This document shows positions 6,963 to 12,998 of a DNA stretch of 14,392 bases, piece after piece. A program made the translations under genes and the position numbers. Under the pieces are notes generated by a model, which was not told the origin of the DNA, ran no database searches, and saw only the letters and a list, made by a program, of their open reading frames with translations. The stretch's first letter is position 1, and every line of letters starts with the position of its first letter. The stretch spans positions 1 through 14,392 of the forward strand of contig JAYTCQ010000199.1 in NCBI GenBank assembly GCA_043736395.1. Reading direction: 5' to 3'. This DNA is from JAFDVL01 sp043736395. Its GTDB lineage: Bacteria > Acidobacteriota > Blastocatellia > RBC074.

Positions 6963-7520
6963 ATGCTCAGCCAAAAAACTTTAATTTCCTGCTCACTCTG
7001 CCTATTCGGAGTCTTTGCTTTTGGTACGTCACAGCTTCCTCTCAGTCCGACGCCTGTGCCAACTGGCGATCCGTTGCCAGCGATCCTGAAAGAAGTGCAG
7101 CTCATTCGCGCCAGCATTCCGCGCTCCAATCTGAACACCTTTATGGCGGACACCACGATGGCGCGCATCAAAATGCAAAAAGACATCATTGATCGCCTTG
7201 TCACTCGTGTTGAAGAAGTTAAAGTGAATATCAAAAGATCAACGGATGAAGGTGAAGAACAACGGCTGATCAGAAAAAATCTGGAAGAGCGCTTGCAACG
7301 AACAATTGACCCGGTGCAACGTGCGGGAATGGAGTACGCGATTGAGCAATTAAAGTATAAAGTAAGTTCCGGATTTCAAAATATTCAGGATTTACGCAAT
7401 CAGGAATTTCGCCTGAACAGTCAAATTATGTCTGAACAAAAATTCCTGGACGACTACAATAATCGCCTCGATAAACTCCTCAACGAAATTGAAAATCAGG
7501 TTGGCAAACAGGAAAAATAG
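6963..7520 (+). CDS. Secreted coiled-coil protein of unknown function
   Basis: A 185-residue protein that I do not recognise. A signal peptide (about 1-21: MLSQKTLISCSLCLFGVFAFG) is followed by a Pro-rich stretch (LPLSPTPVPTGDPLP). The rest is helical, with heptad-like spacing of hydrophobic residues over about 55-185 (for example IIDRLVTRVEEVKVNI, IRKNLEERLQ, YNNRLDKLLNEIENQV). That points to a periplasmic coiled coil, perhaps an oligomerisation or spacer protein. A good ribosome site, GGAGG at 6953-6957, lies 5 nt before the ATG and fixes the start. The gene ends 17 nt before the PPC-domain gene, so the two are likely cotranscribed and may work together. Confidence 0.85.
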   Translation: MLSQKTLISCSLCLFGVFAFGTSQLPLSPTPVPTGDPLPAILKEVQLIRASIPRSNLNTFMADTTMARIKMQKDIIDRLVTRVEEVKVNIKRSTDEGEEQRLIRKNLEERLQRTIDPVQRAGMEYAIEQLKYKVSSGFQNIQDLRNQEFRLNSQIMSEQKFLDDYNNRLDKLLNEIENQVGKQEK

Positions 7521-7537
7521 TTTCACTGAGATTTGTT

Positions 7538-9979
7538 ATGAAAAATTTACTGGTTGTATTTTCACTCCTTTTCTTGAATACGTTATCGGTTGATGCGCAA
7601 GACAACACACGCGCCAACACTGTCTATAGCGGCACTGCGCAGCCGTTTGTCTCGACAACTTCACCGCTCGGAGGGCAGACCGGAAAGACATTGACGATGA
7701 CGGTCGAAGGTTCAAATTTATCGGGCGCAACTGAAATTCTCTGGAATAAACCTGGGATCAATTCAAAGATAGTGTTCAATACGGAATCAATGCGCGAGAC
7801 GCCGAAACTAGCGCAGGGTGCGACGGGGCAGCTCGTGATTGATAAATTGACGCGCAATAAATTAACGATTGAAACGACGATTGCGGCGGACGCGCAGCCG
7901 GGAACATATAATTATCGCGTCAAGACTCCGATGGGGACGACCAATTTAGGTTCACTTTTTATTAGCCCGTTTGCGATTCATAAAGAACACGAAATGAACG
8001 ATTCCGCGTCAGATGCTGAAGCGGTAATGTTGCCGGTCAACGTTCACGGTAAGCTTGAAAAATCAGGGGATTTCGATCATTTCAAATTCAAAGCCGATAA
8101 AGGGCAAACGATAGTTTTTCAGATCAATGCCGCGTCCATTGGTTCACGGCTTGATTCTGTTTTGGCCTTGCTGGATGCGAATGGAAAAATTTTAGCGAGT
8201 AACGACAGCGGCAATGGCGGAATAGATTCCCTGCTCGGCTATACATTTTTTGAAGCTGGAGAATTCGTCATTCGCGTCTCAGAATTTGAAGGTCAAAAAC
8301 CTGTGATGAGTGGACTCGGCTATATTTTGACCGTCGCCGAAGCTCCTTATCTTGCCAGCGTTTTTCCCCTCGGCATCAGGCTCAATCAACCGACAGAATT
8401 AGAAGCCAGCGGATTTGGTTTAGGCGAGAATCGTAAATTTTCGATCATCGGAAAACCTTCGATGACGGGCGAAGATACGATGCTCATCAAATCACAAACT
8501 TCCAAAGGTGAATCCATCAATGCAATTCGCGTCGCGGTAGGAATTGATCCCGAAGTCCCTGAAAATGCGGCTCCGCACGATTCCATCGCCACCGCGCAGG
8601 CGCTGACAATTCCTTCGACGATAAACGGAACAATCCAAAATCCCAAAATAAAAACCGGCGAAACTGACTTCTATAAATTCACCGCGAAAAAAGATCAGAC
8701 GATAATTTTCGAAGTTGGAGCGCAACGGTTCGGATCACTGCTCGATTCCGTCATCGAAATTTTTGATGAGCAGGGACGCCCCGTACCGCGTGCCGTCATT
8801 CGCGCTGAACTCGAAACGCAACTCAATTTGCGCGATGCAGATTCGGGCGGCTCCGGCATCAGAATTGTCTCGTGGAATGGCGTCAATCCGGGAGATTACA
8901 TGATGGCGGGCAATGAAATTTTAATGGTAGATCGTTTGCCCAAAGGGCCTGACGAAGACATGTTTTTTGTGGCGGATCCATTGACCGGAAATCGCATCGG
9001 AATGATTGAAACGACGCCCGAAGGACACGCGATCAACAGCCCTATTTATAAGGCTACGATTCATGCGCCGGGTACAAAATTTTCTTCGAATGGATTGCCG
9101 ACAGTGACGCTGAATTATCGTAATGACGACGGCAGTGCGATGTACGGCAAAGATTCAAAATTGACGTTCAAAGCTCCCGCGAATGGAACATATTTTTTGA
9201 GTCTGCGCGATGTGCGAGATTTTCAAGGCTATAATTTCGGCTATCGTTTATCCGCGCACGAACCGCGTCCGGATTTTTCCATTGTCGCAGATTTGATGAA
9301 CCCGAATGTGCCTGTCAATGCTGCCCGTCCGATCACCATCACCGCGAATCGCAAAGACGGATTCGATGGAGAAATTGATGTCAAAATTTTGGATTTGCCC
9401 CTCGGATGGAGCGCGACTTCCGGCAAGATTTTAGCGGGACAAACGTCAACTTTATTAATTCTTTCCGCCACAGAAAAAGCCGTGGGCGGATTTCCATTGA
9501 AGATTCACGGCACTGCGAAAATCAATCAAAAAATCGTCACCCGCGCTGTGAATACAGAAGAAAAATTAAGCTACGTTTCAACGGCTCCGGCGCCTGAATT
9601 AAATGTCTTCACCGACGTGCAAAAACTCACCGTCGAACCAGGCGGAAAAACTTCGATGACGGTCAGCATCAAACGAAATCACGGCTTCGCCGGACGCGTC
9701 CCGATTGACGTTCGTGGATTGCCGCACGGCATCATTACGACAGATGTTGGATTGAATGGAATTTTGATTACACCGGAAGAAACTTCGATGCTATTTACGA
9801 TTGAAGTGCAACGGTGGGTGAAGCCGGGAATTCAGCCATTTTATGTGGTCGCGAGGATTGAAACGACTTCGCCGCAGAGACAGGATTTTGCGTATTCACA
9901 GCCAATTTTATTGACGATTAAGGCGAAGGAACAGGCGGCAGCGAATAAAATCTTTAACATGAAACGATCCAAAAATTAA
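7538..9979 (+). CDS. Large secreted PPC-domain (pre-peptidase C-terminal) protein
   Basis: An 813-residue exported protein with signal peptide 1-20 (SVDA-Q). It is built of beta domains: an N-terminal IPT/Ig-like domain (about 35-145, with SPLGGQTGKTLTMTVEGSNL); a first PPC domain (about 147-267, with EHEMNDSASDAEA, GDFDHFKFKADKGQ and LDSVLALLDANGK); a linker domain; and a second PPC domain starting near 340 (ETDFYKFTAKKDQTIIFEV, LLDSVIEIFD). About 125 residues interrupt this second domain before its last strands (GTYFLSLRDVRDFQGYNFGYRL, 550-571). Two further Ig-like domains cover about 575-795. No peptidase or other catalytic domain is visible. Such proteins accompany DUF1549/DUF1553/PSCyt genes in Planctomycetota and are probably binding or structural exoproteins. 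The only ribosome-site-like element is a weak GAG 8-9 nt upstream of the ATG. Confidence 0.92.
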   Translation: MKNLLVVFSLLFLNTLSVDAQDNTRANTVYSGTAQPFVSTTSPLGGQTGKTLTMTVEGSNLSGATEILWNKPGINSKIVFNTESMRETPKLAQGATGQLVIDKLTRNKLTIETTIAADAQPGTYNYRVKTPMGTTNLGSLFISPFAIHKEHEMNDSASDAEAVMLPVNVHGKLEKSGDFDHFKFKADKGQTIVFQINAASIGSRLDSVLALLDANGKILASNDSGNGGIDSLLGYTFFEAGEFVIRVSEFEGQKPVMSGLGYILTVAEAPYLASVFPLGIRLNQPTELEASGFGLGENRKFSIIGKPSMTGEDTMLIKSQTSKGESINAIRVAVGIDPEVPENAAPHDSIATAQALTIPSTINGTIQNPKIKTGETDFYKFTAKKDQTIIFEVGAQRFGSLLDSVIEIFDEQGRPVPRAVIRAELETQLNLRDADSGGSGIRIVSWNGVNPGDYMMAGNEILMVDRLPKGPDEDMFFVADPLTGNRIGMIETTPEGHAINSPIYKATIHAPGTKFSSNGLPTVTLNYRNDDGSAMYGKDSKLTFKAPANGTYFLSLRDVRDFQGYNFGYRLSAHEPRPDFSIVADLMNPNVPVNAARPITITANRKDGFDGEIDVKILDLPLGWSATSGKILAGQTSTLLILSATEKAVGGFPLKIHGTAKINQKIVTRAVNTEEKLSYVSTAPAPELNVFTDVQKLTVEPGGKTSMTVSIKRNHGFAGRVPIDVRGLPHGIITTDVGLNGILITPEETSMLFTIEVQRWVKPGIQPFYVVARIETTSPQRQDFAYSQPILLTIKAKEQAAANKIFNMKRSKN

Positions 9980-10012
9980 TTCTCAAAAAGTGGAAGGATT
10001 GAGGTAGCTGCG

Positions 10013-10111
10013 ATGAGTAGCAAAAATCGTTTATGGGCAATTATCATTGCGTCAATAGGAACTATTTTATTACTGCTTTATATTTTCGACGTTCCACCAA
10101 TTCAAGATTGA
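10013..10111 (+). CDS. Small single-TM protein candidate (32 aa)
   Basis: The frame ATG 10013 to TGA 10111 encodes 32 residues. A basic N terminus (MSSKNR) is followed by an uninterrupted hydrophobic segment, WAIIIASIGTILLLLYIF (8-25), and a short tail DVPPIQD. This is the profile of a small inner-membrane protein with one TM helix. GAGG (10001-10004) lies 8 nt upstream of the ATG, a better ribosome site than that of the preceding gene. It lies 33 nt after the stop of the PPC-domain gene and could be the last gene of that transcript. The family is not recognised, and a short frame like this could arise by chance, although ribosome site, topology and position agree. Confidence 0.55.
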   Translation: MSSKNRLWAIIIASIGTILLLLYIFDVPPIQD

Positions 10112-10153
10112 TCCACACATTAGTCAGCCAAAAACGTTTTACTCATCAAAATA

Positions 10154-10205
10154 CCCAACGACCGCGAAGCGCGGCGTTGGGCAAACTAAAGTTTGTACTC
10201 TGAAC
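10154..10205 (-). repeat. Stop-associated hairpin repeat, copy 1 (after carbonic anhydrase gene)
   Basis: CCCAACG-a-CCGCG-aag-CGCGG-CGTTGGG (10154-10181) is a 12-bp stem with one bulged base. It is followed by the small palindrome CAAACT-aa-AGTTTG (10182-10195) and the tail TACTCTGAAC. Read on the minus strand, it starts 4 nt after the carbonic anhydrase stop. 21 bases (10155-10175) are identical to 10903-10923 in copy 2. Confidence 0.85.
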
Positions 10206-10209
10206 ACTT

Positions 10210-10773
10210 CTATTCAGTTTCTGCTACCTGAACAAGACGTCCTGTTTTCACATCATAAATGTATCCGTAAATTGGGATGTCACGAGGAACTAACGGGTGC
10301 GTTCGGATCCGTCGAACGTCAGACTGAACACTCTCGGTTAGATTGCGGATCGTGAGCCAGTCAATGTAATCGCCTTCGGTGGAACCGGGACCTTCCCCGC
10401 TATCATGCCAACCTGTCTCATCAACGCTAGAGGTTTTCAAACTCTGCGCGAGTAATCCACGCATCGTTTCGTCATTGAACGTTTCCATTCCGCAGTTGGT
10501 ATGATGAATCACAAACCATTCACGTGTGCCTAATAACTTATAAGAAATCACGAGCGAGCGAATCGCGTCATCGCTGGCGCGTCCTCCTGCATTTCGGATC
10601 ACGTGCGCATCGCCTTCAGACAATCCGGCATATTTGGCAGGGTCTAAACGGGCATCCATACAAGTGAGGATGGCAAATTGCCGTCCTGGAGGCATTGGAA
10701 GATTGGATTTCTCGCCAAAGCTTGCAGCATATTGAGCGTTGGCATCCAACACTTCTTGTAAAATCTTACTCAT
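10210..10773 (-). CDS. Beta-class carbonic anhydrase
   Basis: A 187-residue cytosolic enzyme catalysing reversible CO2 hydration to bicarbonate. Beta-class signatures are intact. The zinc ligands are Cys38 (in CMDARLD), His91 and Cys94 (HHTNCG). The Asp40/Arg42 catalytic dyad lies in CxDxR, and GDAHVIRNAGGRASDDAIRS (54-73) is the conserved substrate-side block. The length suits the compact type found in actinobacteria and many other bacteria. ATG 10773 is supported by AGGAG 9 nt upstream. The gene seems monocistronic: a 185-nt spacer with repeat copy 2 lies upstream, and repeat copy 1 follows the stop. No gene nearby (transporter, carboxylase) suggests a special role, so general bicarbonate supply or pH balance is the default view. 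Confidence 0.95.
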   Translation of the reverse strand: MSKILQEVLDANAQYAASFGEKSNLPMPPGRQFAILTCMDARLDPAKYAGLSEGDAHVIRNAGGRASDDAIRSLVISYKLLGTREWFVIHHTNCGMETFNDETMRGLLAQSLKTSSVDETGWHDSGEGPGSTEGDYIDWLTIRNLTESVQSDVRRIRTHPLVPRDIPIYGYIYDVKTGRLVQVAETE

Positions 10774-10900
10774 TAATTTTTTCTCCTAATAGTTGGTTGT
10801 AATTAAAAAATACTGAAAATAATAGGGATGTATAAAGCTGAAACTAAACAAACTAACAGTTCACCGTACCGTCAAATCGCCGCAGAATTCACGCTACGCA

Positions 10901-10954
10901 TGCCAACGACCGCGAAGCGCGGCACTTTGGCAAAGTGAAGTTTAGACTCTGAGC
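10901..10954 (-). repeat. Stop-associated hairpin repeat, copy 2 (after VWA-tail remnant)
   Basis: This copy has the same layout as copy 1: TGCCAA (10901-10906) pairs with TTGGCA (10927-10932), and CCGCG (10910-10914) with CGCGG (10918-10922). It ends AAGTTTAGACTCTGAGC, with ACTCTGA shared with copy 1. The second small palindrome has decayed. On the minus strand it begins 3 nt after the stop of the remnant VWA tail at 10958-11011. Confidence 0.8.
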
Positions 10955-10957
10955 GTC

Positions 10958-11011
10958 TTATTTCGCCTTCATAATTTTCGTCTCGTCCACTGCTTGCGCC
11001 GGATTCGCGTT
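10958..11011 (-). pseudogene. 3'-terminal remnant of a second VWA-domain gene
   Basis: Read on the minus strand, this segment encodes NANPAQAVDETKIMKAK and a TAA stop. The intact VWA protein at 11697-12851 ends KANPAQAAGDTKIRSAK-stop: 11 of 17 residues are identical, and the DNA matches at roughly 38 of 54 positions. Both tails are followed within a few bases by a copy of the same repeat. Upstream of the remnant the similarity stops where the toxin reading frame ends (its TAA is 11012-11010, in another frame). The simplest reading is that a VWA paralogue lost its body and that the toxin-antitoxin pair now lies where that body was. Confidence 0.65.
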
Positions 11012-11357
11012 AAAGGTTGAATCCCAGCGTGAACAATACACAATTCTCAATTTCTTCGAGCGTTATATCACTAACTTCGCCCAACTTTTTCGTCAGTCTG
11101 TTTTTATCCAAAACTCGCAACTGATGACACAAGGCAACAGATTCAATCAACAAACCGCCATCGCCTGCCGCTACTTGAACACACGTTGGCAAAGTAGCGC
11201 GTCGCAAATTTGTCGTGAATGGAATGGCTAAATAGGTGGTCGTAAATCGGTTGATAGCATTCGTTTGCATCACCAGTACAGGACGTGTGCCAGCCTGTTC
11301 CGAACCGCGAACAGGGTCAAGCTGCGCCAACCAAATTTCCCCACGAATAACTTTCAC
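11010..11357 (-). CDS. PemK/MazF-type endoribonuclease toxin
   Basis: A 115-residue protein of the PemK/MazF (CcdB-fold) toxin family, typically sequence-specific mRNA interferases that slow translation under stress. Family marks are GEIWLAQLDPVRGSEQAGTR (6-25), RPVLVMQ (25-31), AIPFTTN (44-50), GGLLIESVALCHQLRVLDKN (67-86) and a C-terminal EEIENCVLFTLGF helix. Candidate catalytic residues are Arg25 and Thr48/49. It starts with GTG, and this GTGA overlaps the antitoxin stop by 4 nt, the usual coupling in such operons. The length is full for the family. The 3' end touches the remnant of a VWA gene, so this locus has been rearranged. Confidence 0.93.
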   Translation of the reverse strand: MKVIRGEIWLAQLDPVRGSEQAGTRPVLVMQTNAINRFTTTYLAIPFTTNLRRATLPTCVQVAAGDGGLLIESVALCHQLRVLDKNRLTKKLGEVSDITLEEIENCVLFTLGFNL

Positions 11358-11596
11358 TGCGCCGCATCCTCACGCGCGAGGCTGGTAGCATAGTCAGCTA
11401 ATCCAGTTTCCGCAAGTTCACGATCTTCGTCGGCAAATTCGGCATATAAAGCTTCCAATTCAGCATCGTCAAATGATGAATTGGTTTTGCGATGTTCACG
11501 AAACTTAAGAAACTCTAAATATTCTGCCACTTCTCGCAACTGTGCCTCGGTTAGCGCAGAAAGATGTGTCGTAACTTTTTCTCTGGTAGAAATCAT
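11354..11596 (-). CDS. Antitoxin partner of the PemK/MazF-type toxin
   Basis: An 80-residue acidic protein. The N-terminal half (about 8-34, HLSALTEAQLREVAEYLEFLKFREHRK) resembles DUF2281-like antitoxin regions, with a helix-turn pattern rather than a clear SpoVT/AbrB fold. The C-terminal part (FDDAELEALYAEFADEDRELAE) is rich in Asp/Glu, as expected for the disordered segment that wraps and blocks a MazF-type toxin. It lies upstream of the toxin and overlaps it by 4 nt, the standard order. Such pairs usually repress their own transcription. No strong ribosome site precedes ATG 11596; TAAAAT 11 nt before the start is a possible -10 element without a convincing -35. Confidence 0.85.
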   Translation of the reverse strand: MISTREKVTTHLSALTEAQLREVAEYLEFLKFREHRKTNSSFDDAELEALYAEFADEDRELAETGLADYATSLAREDAAQ

Positions 11597-11645
11597 AATT
11601 GGATTATTTTACAGCGAACCATTCGGAATTGCATCGTAATTAGCA

Positions 11646-11696
11646 CTGACACTTGCGAAGTGTGGCGCTTCGGCAAACTAAAGTTTGAATTTCAAA
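11646..11696 (-). repeat. Stop-associated hairpin repeat, copy 3 (after VWA gene)
   Basis: A diverged copy: the first hairpin has become ACACTT-gcg-AAGTGT (11649-11663), while GGCAAACTAAAGTTTG is kept exactly as in copy 1, including the CAAACT-aa-AGTTTG palindrome (11674-11687). It abuts the VWA stop (11697-11699) on the minus strand. Retained pairing despite changed bases in the first stem suggests that structure is conserved. Confidence 0.7.
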
Positions 11697-12851
11697 CTAT
11701 TTCGCGCTTCTAATTTTTGTGTCGCCTGCCGCCTGGGCAGGATTAGCTTTCGCGGTGTACCCCTGCCGCGTTCGCACGATATATTTGCGATTTTCTTTCT
11801 GGGCGACATCCACTAAAATTTTTCGATACGTGCCGTCTTTTTTGTCATTGGATGGCGCGTAGCTCAGCACGTACTGTGAGCGCAAATCTTTCGCGATCTG
11901 TGCCATGACAGCGGGGATTTCCCGCGCGTCTTTCGGGAAAAATGCGCGTCCGCCTGAATCTTCGGCGAGCTTGATCAGCAGGTCTTTGGCTTTCTTCGCG
12001 CCTGACCTTCCAAACAATCCTGAGGGTTCGTCGGTTTCATCGAGAATGCCGACCAGATAAACCTGGACGTCGTCTTCCTGAATGACTTTGGAAACTTCTT
12101 TTTCTTTGACAGCGCTGTTTTTCTCAACACCATCCGTGATAACAACTAAGGCTTTTTTGCGCTGTTTGCCTTTTTCCTGCGCATAATCAGCGGTCGCAAT
12201 AATCGCGTCCAGCAAAGCCGTACCGCCTCCCGTATACAAATCATTTAAGCCATCTTCGAGTTCGCGTTTGTCGCGGGTGAAATCGCGGACGAGTTCGGCT
12301 TCGGCTTTGAATTGCGAAAGAAACGCTTCGTCTTCGGATTTCATTTGCTTGATCAGTCCGAGGGCGGAATCAGAAACGGTCTGCAATTTCGTACGCATAC
12401 TGCCTGAAGTGTCAATGACAATGCCGAGGCTAAGCGGCACATCAATTCGTCTCGCGCTCGTGAGGTCTTGGCGAACTTTATCTTCAAAAACCTGAAAATC
12501 GGCTTCCTTGAGTGTTTCAATAGGCTTGCCTGTTTGATCAAAAACGGCTACGTCCAGCACAACTTCCTCGGTAGAAATTCTCTCGATAATGCCTTCCTGT
12601 GAATTGTCGGCTTCGGAGCCTTGCCGTTGCGGCTCTTTTTTCTTCGGCGGGTCTTGCTTCGCGGGAGGTTGCGCGGGAGTCGCCGGTTTGGCCTGAGGCT
12701 TGGCCTCTTGCTTCAAAACCGGATGAGCGACTTTCGCATTTAAGGGATTGTACCAGATTTGCGGGCGCTTATGGATTGGCGCAGCGAGTGAGGAAATGAT
12801 AAGGAATGCTGTTAAAAAAAGAGCAATGAAAGATTTCAGATTTGGGCGCAT
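11697..12851 (-). CDS. Secreted VWA-domain protein (VWFA-related acidobacterial type)
   Basis: A 384-residue exported protein with signal peptide about 1-24 (SLAA-P). A Lys/Pro/Gln-rich linker (about 44-75) follows, then a short beta region (VVLDVAVFDQTGKPIETLKE, 97-116) and a VWA domain (about 138-330). The metal-ion-dependent adhesion site is complete: D147-T-S149-G-S151, T211 in TGGGTALLD, and D240 in VVITDG. A C-terminal beta segment (YVLSYAPSNDKKDGTYRKI) completes the typical architecture of this family, which is greatly expanded in Acidobacteriota. Members are assumed to be surface or periplasmic binding proteins; the ligand is unknown. The start is supported by GGGAAGGA about 7 nt before the ATG, and a divergent promoter region lies upstream. 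Its C-terminal 17 codons are duplicated at 10958-11011. Confidence 0.93.
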   Translation of the reverse strand: MRPNLKSFIALFLTAFLIISSLAAPIHKRPQIWYNPLNAKVAHPVLKQEAKPQAKPATPAQPPAKQDPPKKKEPQRQGSEADNSQEGIIERISTEEVVLDVAVFDQTGKPIETLKEADFQVFEDKVRQDLTSARRIDVPLSLGIVIDTSGSMRTKLQTVSDSALGLIKQMKSEDEAFLSQFKAEAELVRDFTRDKRELEDGLNDLYTGGGTALLDAIIATADYAQEKGKQRKKALVVITDGVEKNSAVKEKEVSKVIQEDDVQVYLVGILDETDEPSGLFGRSGAKKAKDLLIKLAEDSGGRAFFPKDAREIPAVMAQIAKDLRSQYVLSYAPSNDKKDGTYRKILVDVAQKENRKYIVRTRQGYTAKANPAQAAGDTKIRSAK

Positions 12852-12902
12852 GAAAATTTCCTTCCCGGTTTGCTAGAGTTAGGGGTTCAAACTACAAGTG
12901 TT

Positions 12903-12929
12903 ATTATACACCGAATAATGCGCGAGCAA
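12903..12929 (-). promoter_or_regulatory. Predicted promoter of the VWA gene
   Basis: On the minus strand, TTGCTC (12929-12924) and a perfect TATAAT (12908-12903) are separated by 15 nt, slightly short. The predicted transcript would start near 12896 and have a leader of about 45 nt containing the GGGAAGGA ribosome site. Confidence 0.45.
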
Positions 12930-12935
12930 ATTCTC

Positions 12936-12966
12936 TTGAGCGAATAAACCGACGTTAGCCTATAAT
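12936..12966 (+). promoter_or_regulatory. Predicted promoter of the amidohydrolase gene
   Basis: A perfect TATAAT lies at 12961-12966, with TTGAGC at 12936-12941 (19-nt spacer, a little long). Transcription would start near 12973. That makes ATG 12975 practically leaderless, but gives ATG 12999 a 26-nt leader with AAGGA at 12987-12991, 7 nt before the start. It is divergent from the VWA promoter. Confidence 0.5.
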
Positions 12967-12998
12967 ACCGATCCATGAATGATGGAAAGGATATAAAA

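Noticed and set aside
10774..10900. Promoter of the carbonic anhydrase gene
   Set aside because: Only partial matches were found (for example TATTAT without a convincing -35), too weak to annotate.
10154..11696. The three spaced repeats as a CRISPR array
   Set aside because: Spacing is about 700 bp with whole genes between the copies, the units are diverged, and no cas genes are present.
10901..11696. TA module as part of an integron or transposon
   Set aside because: No integrase, transposase, attC-like site or target-site duplication seen; the flanking similarity is explained by the VWA tail and the local repeat.
12599..12799. 66-codon plus-strand frame opposite the VWA linker
   Set aside because: It is antisense to the Lys/Pro-rich linker of the VWA protein and has no independent support.
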